Notes: generated by a model from the letters alone, not told the origin. A stretch of 45,714 bases of DNA from an uncultured Clostridiaceae bacterium (GCA_947381905.1 CANCXL010000013.1:1-45714); one strand, 5' to 3'; counted from the stretch's first letter, positions 36,906 to 44,037 are shown. Made by a program: numbers and translations.

Positions 36906-37493
36906 TATTTTAATTAGCTTTTGTAAAGCTCTATTTGAAACAACAACTATACTTTTTTCTATGATTGTATTGTAAAAAAGATCATAACTAAAGTATCTAG
37001 AACAATATTCACTTAGCATAACATATGTTTTGATAAATTTTTTATTTTTAATTGCTGTTTCACTAAATAATATGAAATATTTATTTTCGTATTTATATAA
37101 TGTATTTTGACCAAAGAAAAGATTTTCATTTTTAGCTTTTTGGCAGAAATCTAATATTACATCAATAGAAGAAAACTCATATAGTCGTGAGTCTATCTTA
37201 TAAAGCTGGGGAGTTTCCTTTTTTGTGTAATTGTTTAAGTCTGGTAAATCATCTGTTCTAGTGATAGTCAAAATAAAAGTATTAGTGTTATCTGAACTTG
37301 CTTCAATAAAAAGTTGAGAGTCTTCTAATTCAAATTCCTCATCAAGATTAGACTCTTCAATTAAACTCGTAAATAATTTTTTAGCTGCACTGTTATTTTT
37401 TTCTATATCATATAAAGTTATATTTCTCATTTCTAACTCTTCAAAAGATAAAATTATCTTTACTTTATTTTCATTAATTTTTTCTACTTTCAT
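36903..37493 (-). CDS. mecA: MecA-like adaptor protein
   Basis: Adaptor that delivers substrates to the ClpC-ClpP protease; in Bacillus it targets ComK. 196 aa. The N-terminal domain MKVEKINENKVKIILSFEEL (1-20) is the MecA substrate-binding fold. A charged linker with LDEEFELEDSQLFIEA follows, and the C-terminal ClpC-binding domain (about 110-196) has DVILDFCQKAKN and LYKYENKYFILF. GGAGGAC lies upstream of the ATG. It is a single gene divergent from rpsF, with its own promoter and terminator. Confidence 0.88.
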   Translation of the reverse strand: MKVEKINENKVKIILSFEELEMRNITLYDIEKNNSAAKKLFTSLIEESNLDEEFELEDSQLFIEASSDNTNTFILTITRTDDLPDLNNYTKKETPQLYKIDSRLYEFSSIDVILDFCQKAKNENLFFGQNTLYKYENKYFILFSETAIKNKKFIKTYVMLSEYCSRYFSYDLFYNTIIEKSIVVVSNRALQKLIKI

Positions 37494-37537
37494 ATTATCA
37501 GTCCTCCAAATAAGATGGCTATATTTTAATAATATGT

Positions 37538-37566
37538 ATTATATAATCAATGAGTTACAATGTCAA
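37538..37566 (-). promoter_or_regulatory. Perfect-consensus promoter of mecA (minus strand)
   Basis: On the minus strand: TTGACA (37566-37561), 17 bp, TATAAT (37543-37538). A palindrome ctcaaa-c-tttgag (37580-37592) lies between it and the divergent rpsF promoter. Confidence 0.82.
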
Positions 37567-37610
37567 TATAAATTCTATACTCAAACTTTGAGGTAATCAG
37601 TAAATAAATG

Positions 37611-37639
37611 TTGCAAATTACATAAAAATGTGTTATAAT
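37611..37639 (+). promoter_or_regulatory. Promoter of rpsF-ssb-rpsR
   Basis: TTGCAA (37611-37616), 17 bp, TATAAT (37634-37639) with an extended -10 TG at 37631-37632. Confidence 0.8.
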
Positions 37640-37645
37640 GCTACA

Positions 37646-37705
37646 TGTAAAATTCCTTACTATGTATATACATAGTCTGATGTCCACGAGGAGGTGAGTA
37701 AAGTC
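37646..37705 (+). promoter_or_regulatory. rpsF leader with hairpin, possible S6:S18 autoregulation site
   Basis: An 18-nt palindrome (actatgtat with atacatagt, near 37659-37676) precedes CTGATGTCCACGAGG and the Shine-Dalgarno. In many bacteria the S6:S18 complex binds its own leader at this place. Position and a hairpin fit, but I cannot confirm the conserved bulge. Confidence 0.35.
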
Positions 37706-37990
37706 ATGAATAGATATGAATCAGTTATAATACTTTCAGCTAATGCATCTGAAGAAGCTATGGCTGCTTTTGGTGAAAAAATGAAAGAATTAATTTCAGC
37801 TAATGGCGAGCTTACTAATGTAGAGGAATGGGGTAAGAAAACTTTTGCTTATGAAATTAAAAAGCAAAAAGAAGGTTTCTACACATTATTTACATTTAGT
37901 GCAAAACCAGAATTTATTGCTGAACTTGATAGAGTTCTAAGACTAGATGAAATCGTTTTAAAACACATGGTAGTTAGCTTAGAAGACTAA
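37706..37990 (+). CDS. rpsF: 30S ribosomal protein S6
   Basis: Binds S18 and the central domain of 16S rRNA. The ATG at 37706 is used (94 aa, starting MNRYESVIILSA); an in-frame GTG at 37694 lies inside the Shine-Dalgarno GAGGAGGTG. The sequence EEWGKKTFAYEIKKQKEGFY is typical. Order rpsF-ssb-rpsR is the standard one in Bacillota; the gap to ssb is 17 nt. Confidence 0.97.
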   Translation: MNRYESVIILSANASEEAMAAFGEKMKELISANGELTNVEEWGKKTFAYEIKKQKEGFYTLFTFSAKPEFIAELDRVLRLDEIVLKHMVVSLED

Positions 37991-38007
37991 TATAGGAGGT
38001 ATGCGAA

Positions 38008-38415
38008 ATGAATAAATTTCAATTTATGGGAAGATTAACAAGAGATCCTGAAGCCAGAGTATTACCAAATAGTAGTACACAAGTAACAACCTTTTCTCTT
38101 GCAGTAAACAGAAGATTTGCTGATGCAAATGGAGAAAGAAAAACAGATTTCTTTAATCTAACAGCTTTCGGTAAACTTGCAGATTTTTGTGCTAAGTATT
38201 ACAGAAAAGGACAACAAGTGTTAGTCGAAGGAAGAATCCAAAACAGATCATGGGACGATCAAAATGGTCAAAAAAGATATGCAACAGACTTTATAGTTGA
38301 AAATGCATATTTTGCAGATTCAAGAAGAGATCAAGATATGTCTGCTGGAGTACCTTCATCTAGTATGGATGGTGAATTTATTACTGTTGATGATACAGAT
38401 GATTTACCATTTTAA
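38008..38415 (+). CDS. ssb: Single-stranded DNA-binding protein
   Basis: Protects ssDNA in replication and recruits partners through its tail. 135 aa. The OB fold covers about 1-105 (MNKFQFMGRLTRDPEAR, DFFNLTAFGKLADFC, GQQVLVEGRIQNRSW). The flexible linker is very short. The acidic tip DDTDDLPF is intact. AGGAGG precedes the ATG. Cotranscribed with rpsF and rpsR. Confidence 0.97.
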   Translation: MNKFQFMGRLTRDPEARVLPNSSTQVTTFSLAVNRRFADANGERKTDFFNLTAFGKLADFCAKYYRKGQQVLVEGRIQNRSWDDQNGQKRYATDFIVENAYFADSRRDQDMSAGVPSSSMDGEFITVDDTDDLPF

Positions 38416-38446
38416 TTTAAATTAGTTGATAGGAGGAAAATTTAAA

Positions 38447-38704
38447 ATGGCTGATAATAAAAAAAGAGGCGCAAGAAACGACAAACCATATAGAAGACCT
38501 AGAAAAAAAGTTTGCGTATTTTGTGCAGATAAAGTAGAAGACATCGATTATAAAGATGCAGAAAAATTAAGAAAATATGTTAGCGATAAAGGTAAAATTC
38601 TACCAAGAAGAGTAACTGGATGTTGCGCTAAACACCAAAGAAAAGTAACTGTAGCCGTTAAAAGAGCTAGAACAATAGCTTTATTACCATATACAGTAAA
38701 ATAA
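38447..38704 (+). CDS. rpsR: 30S ribosomal protein S18 (zinc-binding C+ type)
   Basis: Partner of S6 on the 30S platform. The ATG at 38447 follows AGGAGG and gives 85 aa. Cys23 and Cys26 (VCVFC) with Cys59/60 and His63 (TGCCAKHQ) suggest the zinc-binding form, often paralleled by a zinc-free copy elsewhere in a genome. The C-terminus [13 protein letters not shown] is conserved. The operon ends at the following terminator. Confidence 0.96.
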   Translation: MADNKKRGARNDKPYRRPRKKVCVFCADKVEDIDYKDAEKLRKYVSDKGKILPRRVTGCCAKHQRKVTVAVKRARTIALLPYTVK

Positions 38705-38708
38705 TAAC

Positions 38709-38741
38709 AAAGCAACCAGATAAAAATCTGGTTGCTTTTTA
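38709..38741 (+). terminator. Terminator of rpsF-ssb-rpsR
   Basis: A 12-bp perfect stem (aaagcaaccaga with tctggttgcttt), 6-nt loop, then Ts. Confidence 0.92.
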
Positions 38742-38745
38742 CTTC

Positions 38746-38774
38746 TTGATTATTTTGTCTTTATGTGATACTAT
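38746..38774 (+). promoter_or_regulatory. Promoter of the 155-aa two-TM protein gene
   Basis: TTGATT (38746-38751), 17 bp, TACTAT (38769-38774) with an extended -10 TG at 38766-38767. Confidence 0.6.
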
Positions 38775-38798
38775 CATGTAAAATTAGAGGTGTAATAT

Positions 38799-39266
38799 AT
38801 GGAAAAAATAATAGAAATTACTTTGACAGATAAAGAGGATTTTTTGGATAAATATAATAAAAAGAAAGTTACAAATGAAATTGTAGACTATATTATTAGG
38901 CAATCAATGTATGTTACAAAAACAGATAAAGTAAAAATAATTATAAATAAGAAATGTAGAATCGAGCAAAATTGCATTCAAATGATAAAGGATGCATTAA
39001 ATGAAGAGTATAATAATAGTATGAAGTTGCATCACAGCATTGACATAAAGCAAACTTTCTTAGTGTTGCTTGGTATTATTGCTCTTATTTTATATTCTAT
39101 AACAAAAGATGAAATAATCTGGGGAGAATTATTTTTAATTGCTGGCTGGGTAGGAATATGGGAAGCGATGGATTTAGAATTATTTGATGATGCTTGTGAA
39201 AGAAGAAAAAGAAAAACTTTAAAGAAATTATTATCAAGTGAGATAATAGAAAACGATATTTTATAA
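38799..39266 (+). CDS. Hypothetical two-TM membrane protein (155 aa)
   Basis: Family not recognised. An N-terminal soluble domain (about 1-80; basic/acidic mix, YNKKKVTNEIVDYIIRQS) precedes two membrane helices (about 84-101 and 105-122) and an acidic/basic C-terminal tail (MDLELFDDACERRKRKT). Both termini are probably cytoplasmic. AGAGGTG lies upstream of the ATG. It sits between a ribosomal operon and the spore gene yabG with its own promoter, so sporulation relevance is possible but unproven. Confidence 0.55.
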   Translation: MEKIIEITLTDKEDFLDKYNKKKVTNEIVDYIIRQSMYVTKTDKVKIIINKKCRIEQNCIQMIKDALNEEYNNSMKLHHSIDIKQTFLVLLGIIALILYSITKDEIIWGELFLIAGWVGIWEAMDLELFDDACERRKRKTLKKLLSSEIIENDIL

Positions 39267-39276
39267 ACTATAAATC

Positions 39277-39303
39277 ACTAATAAATATTATTTACATATA
39301 ATA
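39277..39303 (+). promoter_or_regulatory. Candidate SigK promoter of yabG
   Basis: CATATAATA (39295-39303) fits the SigK -10 consensus CATANNNTA, with AC at 39277-39278, 16 nt upstream, matching the minimal SigK -35. No SigA -35 is present at 17 bp. In Bacillus yabG is SigK-dependent. The expected start almost touches the Shine-Dalgarno, giving a leader of about 11 nt. Confidence 0.45.
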
Positions 39304-39319
39304 TTTTGAGGTGATTTTT

Positions 39320-40186
39320 TTGTCTAATTTTAAAATAGGAGATATAGTAGCAAGAAAGTCATATAATTATGATGTGTTATTTAGAATTAAGTATATTCAT
39401 CCAAATGGAATGGTAGATTTGGTTGGAATTACTGTAAGAATAATAGCAGACGCAGAAGAATATGATTTAAAGCTCATTACAAAACAAGAATTGGATGCAA
39501 GATTAAAAAATATAGAAAATTCTAGGAAAATGAAGATGGATAGGTCGTATAATAATTTAAAAAATAAAAGCTATAAGTTTAAGTATTATAGGGAACCTAA
39601 TCCTTATAATGTTTATCAAAAAGATAAAATAATGAATATGCCAGCTAGAATAATACATATAGACGGAGACCCAGATTACTGTATACAAAGCAAAAACTTA
39701 TATAAAAAAATGGGAGTAAACTCATATATATTTAATATAGAAGAAAAAGAACAGTATAGACAAGTACTACCTCTTTTGCAAAAATATCGACCACAGTTGC
39801 TGGTTTTAACAGGACATGATGCGTTTATAAAAAGAAGGAATGATATATATAATGTTGACAATTATAAAAATTCAAAGTATTTTATTCAAGCGGTGCTAGA
39901 AGCAAGAAAATATGAACATAATTTAGACGATTTAGTAATATTTGCTGGGGCGTGTCAGAGCTATTATGAGGCAATAATATCTGCGGGGGCAAATTTTGCT
40001 AGTGCACCTAAAAGGGTACTCATAGATATGACAGATCCTATGATTGTGGCAGAAAATGTTGCATTTACTCCAGTAAATGAATATGTGTCATTAGAAAATA
40101 TAATATCAAACACAAGAGAGGGAATACAAGGAATTGGTGGCATACAAACTAGAGGCCAACTTAGATATAGTATTCCAGGAATGTAA
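39320..40186 (+). CDS. yabG: Sporulation-specific coat protease YabG
   Basis: Cysteine-type peptidase that processes spore-coat proteins late in sporulation. A frame-opening GTG (39311) lies inside the Shine-Dalgarno GAGGTG, so the TTG at 39320 (6 nt after it) is the likely start, giving 288 aa beginning SNFKIGDIVARKSYN. Conserved blocks are IIHIDGDPDYC, LLVLTGHDAF and VIFAGACQSYYEAI, the last two holding likely catalytic His and Cys. Its presence indicates a spore-forming organism. It ends at a bidirectional terminator shared with rpsT. Confidence 0.93.
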   Translation: MSNFKIGDIVARKSYNYDVLFRIKYIHPNGMVDLVGITVRIIADAEEYDLKLITKQELDARLKNIENSRKMKMDRSYNNLKNKSYKFKYYREPNPYNVYQKDKIMNMPARIIHIDGDPDYCIQSKNLYKKMGVNSYIFNIEEKEQYRQVLPLLQKYRPQLLVLTGHDAFIKRRNDIYNVDNYKNSKYFIQAVLEARKYEHNLDDLVIFAGACQSYYEAIISAGANFASAPKRVLIDMTDPMIVAENVAFTPVNEYVSLENIISNTREGIQGIGGIQTRGQLRYSIPGM

Positions 40187-40187
40187 A

Positions 40188-40215
40188 AAAAGAAGCCTTA
40201 AAAAAGGCTTCTTAT
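40188..40215. terminator. Bidirectional terminator between yabG and rpsT
   Basis: Stem aagaagcctt/aaggcttctt (40190-40199 with 40204-40213) with loop aaaa. On the minus strand seven Ts follow (strong, for rpsT); on the plus strand the tail is cttattt (weaker, for yabG). Confidence 0.85.
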
Positions 40216-40228
40216 TTATCTAAATTAA

Positions 40229-40483
40229 TTATTTGTTAAGCATTTTAGCTAAGCTAGCTTTTTTTCTAGATGCAGTGTTTTTTGCAAGAACACCTTTAGT
40301 CCAAGCTTTGTCTATTTTGCTAACAGCTTCATTAAATAATTCTTCTTTGTTGCTTGCATTTTCTTTAACAGCAGCTTCGAATGCTTTAACAGCTTCTTTA
40401 TAAGCTTTTTTAGTAGCTCTGTTTTGAAGAGTTTTTGCTTCGATAACTTTTACTCTTTTTTTAGCTGATTTAATATTTGGCAT
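40229..40483 (-). CDS. rpsT: 30S ribosomal protein S20
   Basis: Helical protein binding the 5' domain of 16S rRNA. 84 aa, starting MPNIKSAKKRVKVIEAKTLQ, with lysine-rich helices and C-terminal SRKKASLAKMLNK. AAGGAGGTG precedes the ATG. Single-gene unit with its own promoter downstream of folC. Confidence 0.97.
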   Translation of the reverse strand: MPNIKSAKKRVKVIEAKTLQNRATKKAYKEAVKAFEAAVKENASNKEELFNEAVSKIDKAWTKGVLAKNTASRKKASLAKMLNK

Positions 40484-40526
40484 TAAATTGCACCTCCTTA
40501 TGTGTACGTTAACAATTTACTTAAAC

Positions 40527-40555
40527 ATTCTAACATAAATAAGAATAAAAATCAA
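40527..40555 (-). promoter_or_regulatory. Promoter of rpsT (minus strand)
   Basis: On the minus strand: TTGATT (40555-40550), 17 bp, TAGAAT (40532-40527). It lies just past the folC stop; no strong folC terminator precedes it, so read-through is possible. Confidence 0.65.
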
Positions 40556-40581
40556 GACATTTGTCTAAAAATAATGAAAAA

Positions 40582-41862
40582 CTATTCTTCTGTTAACATA
40601 TTTCTATATTCAGAAGCTAAATAAAGAGAACCAGTTATAAGTATTAAATCTGTATTTTCTTTTTTTATTAAGTAATCATATGCATCTTTTAAAGAAGAAA
40701 AAGATGTGGCATTAATATTTAACTTTTTAGACATTGATATTAGTTTTTTATTATCAACTGAATCCTTATATGTATTATTATATTCTACAAATAAGATTTC
40801 CTGAAAATATGAAGAGATTTCGTTTATAAAACTTTCGTAATCTTTACCTTGTGTAAAAGACATTATTGCATAGTTTTTCTTACCTTTATATTCATGTAAA
40901 AATTCTTTTAGTGCTTTTGCACCAGCAATATTGTGAGATCCATCTAAAAATACAGCTGGAGAGTCGTTTAATTTTTCAAGCCTTGCAGGAAAGTTTGTTT
41001 CAAATATTCCAGTGTTTATAGCAGAAAATGGTATTTTATATCCTAGATTTATAAGTACATTTGATGCGAGTATTACCATTAGCGCATTATATATTTGGTA
41101 TTCGCCAATTAAATTAAGTTTATAATATGTTCCTTTATAACTAAAGTAATTGATGCTATGATTGCTTTTTACTATGTCTAATAATTTTAAACTAGGAACA
41201 TATAGCTTATTATTATTTTTTAAACAATATTGTCTGATTGTTTCTAATACTTCTTTGGTTTGTTTTGGATATGTAATTGTTATTTTATTTTTTTTAATTA
41301 TTCCACATTTTTCACTAGCTATTTCTTTTAATGTATTGCCTAAAAAATTACAATGATCATAGTCAATTAAAGTTATTATAGAAATAATAGTGTTTGTAAT
41401 AATGTTAGTCGGATCAAGTCTTCCTCCCATTCCTACTTCTAAGCAAACTATATCGCAATTGTTTTCTTTAAAATATAAAAATGCTATTGCGGTTATTATT
41501 TCAAATCCAATTGGTGCATCACCATCTTTTTCCATTTCATTTATTATTGGATCTAATTTTTTTATATATTTTTCTAAATCTGCGTTAGATATAAATTCGT
41601 TGTTAATTTGTATTCTTTCATTAAAAGATATTATGTATGGTGAAATATATTTTCCAACTTTATATCCACTGGATTTTAGTACGTTGGCAAGCATAGTAGT
41701 TGTTGAACCTTTACCATTAGTACCCGCAATATGGATAAATTTCAAACTATCTTGTGGACACTCTAATTTTTTCATTAGTTTTTCCATACGAGAAGTATCT
41801 TTAACATCTTTTATTGAGTTTCTCTTTTTATATATGTAAGTAATAATTTCTTCATTTGTCAT
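40582..41862 (-). CDS. folC: Folylpolyglutamate synthase / dihydrofolate synthase
   Basis: Adds glutamates to folates (and possibly joins dihydropteroate to glutamate). 426 aa. ATP site IAGTNGKGSTTTML (about 44-57), SPYIISFNERIQIN, LEVGMGGRLDPTN and the late SHNIAGAKAL motif place it in the Mur-ligase-like FolC family. GGAGGT precedes the ATG. It follows the nucleotide kinase gene by 35 nt on the same strand, so a thymidylate/folate unit is likely, since methylene-folate feeds thymidylate synthesis. Confidence 0.95.
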   Translation of the reverse strand: MTNEEIITYIYKKRNSIKDVKDTSRMEKLMKKLECPQDSLKFIHIAGTNGKGSTTTMLANVLKSSGYKVGKYISPYIISFNERIQINNEFISNADLEKYIKKLDPIINEMEKDGDAPIGFEIITAIAFLYFKENNCDIVCLEVGMGGRLDPTNIITNTIISIITLIDYDHCNFLGNTLKEIASEKCGIIKKNKITITYPKQTKEVLETIRQYCLKNNNKLYVPSLKLLDIVKSNHSINYFSYKGTYYKLNLIGEYQIYNALMVILASNVLINLGYKIPFSAINTGIFETNFPARLEKLNDSPAVFLDGSHNIAGAKALKEFLHEYKGKKNYAIMSFTQGKDYESFINEISSYFQEILFVEYNNTYKDSVDNKKLISMSKKLNINATSFSSLKDAYDYLIKKENTDLILITGSLYLASEYRNMLTEE

Positions 41863-41897
41863 AATTAACCTCCGTGTAAAACTAAGATGGGTAAATA

Positions 41898-42473
41898 TTA
41901 AAAGTTAAGTATGTCCTTTATTTTAGATTTTAACTCTTGTTCATTGCAATCATTAGATACTTTGAACACTTTTATATTTGGATAATTAGATGAAATTTCA
42001 TCTGCCATCTTAAGATATTGATTTTGTTGATTTATACTGCTTTCAATAGTAAATTTAGCATAATCTAGTACAGCTTTACCGTCTCTTGATAAACGATTTG
42101 CAAATAAATCAGTATTTTCAAGATACAAAGTAATGTAATATATATCAAAATCAAGTTTGCTAAATTTTTCTAGCAAGTCTTCATATACATCCGAAAATTT
42201 ATACTGCTTAAAATCTAGTCTGCAATAAATTTCTTCTGTGAAAAATGTTCTATCAAAAACTAAATTTATACTTTTGTTTTCCATTCTTTTTATATAATCA
42301 AGCAAATCTACATACATATCTTTTGCTTTTTCTTTTCCAGATGGAGTGCTATCGGATGTACCACATAGCCTATATAAGTTAGTGTATTTTAGCCCATGAC
42401 GAATAAAATCTGTTACTGTTGTTTTTCCGGCACCTTGAGGGCCTTCAACTATAATTAATTTTGAGTTTGCCAT
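41898..42473 (-). CDS. P-loop deoxynucleoside / thymidylate kinase-like protein
   Basis: 191 aa with Walker A GPQGAGKTT (11-19), a DR motif in NLVFDRTFFTEE (near 75-86) and a LID-like RLSRDGKAVLD. The overall pattern resembles thymidylate or deoxynucleoside kinases, but it is not a standard Tmk. An in-frame GTG precedes; the ATG at 42473 is preferred because AAGGTG lies 7 nt upstream. It starts just after the ThyX-like gene, suggesting shared work in dTMP metabolism. The exact substrate is unknown. Confidence 0.7.
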   Translation of the reverse strand: MANSKLIIVEGPQGAGKTTVTDFIRHGLKYTNLYRLCGTSDSTPSGKEKAKDMYVDLLDYIKRMENKSINLVFDRTFFTEEIYCRLDFKQYKFSDVYEDLLEKFSKLDFDIYYITLYLENTDLFANRLSRDGKAVLDYAKFTIESSINQQNQYLKMADEISSNYPNIKVFKVSNDCNEQELKSKIKDILNF

Positions 42474-42483
42474 TTTTATCACC

Positions 42484-43140
42484 TTAACCTTCTCTTGGAG
42501 TAGTGATTAATTCACTATATGGAAATTCTTTTTCTATAAATTTACAAAAATCTCTAAATTCTCTTTGTTTATGATTTCTTCTTGCTCTATAAACATTTCT
42601 CATTATTTCATAATTTCCAGTCCATGTAGATTTAAAGTTATAACTTTGTGGTGAGTCAAAGACAATTTCTCTCCATAAAGACATGGCTTCTTCCATTTTA
42701 CCATCAGTTTTTAATTGTTGAAATTCAGCAATTCTTTTATTTAAATCTTCAATAACATATTTTCTAAATGGAGTAATATTTATATTTCCTTGTTCATCGT
42801 CTAAGCTAAAATCGTCAAAAGTTAGTAGTCGTGTACCAAGTTTATGCATTCTGCTTGTGCTATTTCTTACTGTAGCAACTTTATATGTGTCAAAATCCCA
42901 CCACCAAGACATTGGAGCAGTTATGTCCATTGATACAAATATTTGTCTTAAAAATTTAGAATGATCAGATCCTGACTTAGTCAATTTTAATGCTAATGCT
43001 AGATCTTTTTCACCTACTACGTATTTTCCTGTTTCTTTATCATAATAACTATCACTTTTATCCCAAGATTCTAAAGGGTTACGCATTCCCCTTAATGCAC
43101 CTTCAAAATTTAAGACTTCTAAATTTTCTACTTTTATCAT
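42484..43140 (-). CDS. Divergent ThyX-like (FAD-dependent thymidylate synthase family) protein
   Basis: 218 aa. The region ITAPMSWWWDFDTYK (73-87) followed by VATVRNSTSRMHKLG aligns without gaps to the ThyX core, and the C-terminal RARRNHKQREFRDFCKFI (186-203) resembles the ThyX end. The signature RHRx7S is altered: RHR becomes Thr85-Tyr86-Lys87 and the Ser position is Thr95, while Arg97 is kept. It may be a ThyX relative with changed chemistry. GGGAGG precedes the ATG at 43140; a longer frame exists upstream. First gene of a unit with a nucleotide kinase and folC. Confidence 0.55.
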   Translation of the reverse strand: MIKVENLEVLNFEGALRGMRNPLESWDKSDSYYDKETGKYVVGEKDLALALKLTKSGSDHSKFLRQIFVSMDITAPMSWWWDFDTYKVATVRNSTSRMHKLGTRLLTFDDFSLDDEQGNINITPFRKYVIEDLNKRIAEFQQLKTDGKMEEAMSLWREIVFDSPQSYNFKSTWTGNYEIMRNVYRARRNHKQREFRDFCKFIEKEFPYSELITTPREG

Positions 43141-43165
43141 ATTTCTACCTCCCAAAGTTATCAAT

Positions 43166-43194
43166 ATAATACATCAAAACGTTAAAATATTCAA
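43166..43194 (-). promoter_or_regulatory. Promoter of the ThyX-like/kinase/folC unit (minus strand)
   Basis: On the minus strand: TTGAAT (43194-43189), 17 bp, TATTAT (43171-43166). Confidence 0.6.
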
Positions 43195-43354
43195 CGATAT
43201 AAGCAAAAGTAAAAATAATGTAATAATGGGTTGGACATGGCATATATTTTTATGTAAAAGTAACAGTAGGTGTGGCTTAAATATACTAAAATGGGGATAA
43301 TTTTAATATGTGTAAATAAAATGAAATCTTTTTACATAATTTTCTTAAAAAAGC
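43195..43354. other. Intergenic stretch with no recognised feature
   Basis: Between the divergent ThyX-like and rpsJ promoters. AT-rich; no ORF with a ribosome site, RNA gene or clear hairpin was found on either strand. Confidence 0.4.
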
Positions 43355-43383
43355 TTGCAATTTTTCTACTCATAATGTATAAT
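43355..43383 (+). promoter_or_regulatory. Promoter of the S10 operon
   Basis: TTGCAA (43355-43360), 17 bp, TATAAT (43378-43383). A start near 43390 leaves a leader of about 217 nt before rpsJ. Confidence 0.82.
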
Positions 43384-43389
43384 ATTGAT

Positions 43390-43606
43390 GTTGATTTGCG
43401 TTGAAGTAGAATGTGGCTACCCAGAGAGGTAGGGAACTTCTATGGAGCATGTCTGATTTTAAATCGGGCGGCAAGTATAGATTAACGTGTATTTGCCAAA
43501 TTCCTACATGTGTAGAATTTGGTTTTAATATATGTAAAATATGAAACACACGGGGTGGTGTAAAACTTGTCAAACCGGCAAACTATAGAAAAGGAGTGTT
43601 TTACAT
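43390..43606 (+). promoter_or_regulatory. Long structured leader of the S10 operon
   Basis: Several helices are visible. gaagt/acttc (43403-43407 with 43436-43440) encloses hairpin ctacc/ggtag (near 43417-43431). ggcaagta pairs with tatttgcc (43470-43477 with 43490-43497, one G-U). A terminator-like hairpin follows: ccaaattcctac (43496-43507) with gtagaatttgg (43512-43522), one bulge, then tttt. The last two share bases 43496-43497. Finally atatgtaaaa (43530-43539) can pair with ttttacatat (43599-43608), which covers the rpsJ start codon. This suggests attenuation and/or translational control, probably by a ribosomal protein. Confidence 0.5.
43496..43526 (+). terminator. Candidate attenuator hairpin in the S10 leader
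   Basis: An 11-bp stem with one bulged C, tetraloop atgt, then tttt aatat. It has the form of a weak intrinsic terminator about 80 nt before the first gene of the operon. Confidence 0.45.
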
Positions 43607-43924
43607 ATGTCAAAAGAACAAACTAAAAAAATGAGAATAAGACTTAAAGCTTATGATCATGTTGTACTTGAACAAGCTGCAACAAAAATTGTTGAAGTAG
43701 CTAGAAAAACTGGATCTGAAGTATCAGGACCAATTCCACTACCTACTGAAAAAGAAATCATTACAATATTACGTTCTCCACACAAACATAAAGATTCTAG
43801 AGAACAATTTGAAATGAGAACTCACAAAAGAGTTATAGATGTTCTTGCACCTAACCAAGCAACTGTTGACGCATTAATGTCAATTGATATGCCAGCTGGT
43901 GTAGATATCGAAGTTAAATTATAA
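43607..43924 (+). CDS. rpsJ: 30S ribosomal protein S10
   Basis: Small-subunit head protein, also the NusE antitermination factor. 105 aa. [20 protein letters not shown] at the N-terminus and [19 protein letters not shown] are conserved. AAGGAG lies 10 nt before the ATG and may be masked by the leader helix over the start codon. First gene of the S10 operon. Confidence 0.98.
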   Translation: MSKEQTKKMRIRLKAYDHVVLEQAATKIVEVARKTGSEVSGPIPLPTEKEIITILRSPHKHKDSREQFEMRTHKRVIDVLAPNQATVDALMSIDMPAGVDIEVKL

Positions 43925-44037
43925 TAGACTTCTTAAAGTTTTGATGGGTCAACCTAAAACGATAGGCAATGACATACCCTGACATTAAAATTAATATTGA
44001 AGTTTAAACAGAGTAAATTAAAGGGAGGAAATCAAAA
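43925..44037 (+). promoter_or_regulatory. Structured rpsJ-rplC spacer
   Basis: This 113-nt spacer is longer than usual in the operon. acttc/gaagt (43928-43932 with 43999-44003) closes it. ttttgat/attaaaa (43939-43945 with 43984-43990, one G-U) follows. Inside, gtca/tgac (43948-43951 with 43970-43973) and cct/agg (43953-43955 with 43964-43966) form a hairpin with loop aaaacgat. Possible L3 or L4 control element; inference only. Confidence 0.4.

Noticed and set aside
40555-40566. Terminator for folC (agacatttgtct)
   Set aside because: Only a 4-bp stem with a short loop, and it overlaps the rpsT promoter.
43400-43500. tRNA-like or T-box element in the rpsJ leader
   Set aside because: No acceptor/T-arm pattern (no GGTTCRA) and no T-box GGTGGNACCGCG sequence; the helices fit a protein-controlled leader better.
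43370-43573. Minus-strand 67-aa frame in the S10 leader
   Set aside because: No ribosome site; the sequence is better explained as an RNA leader on the plus strand.
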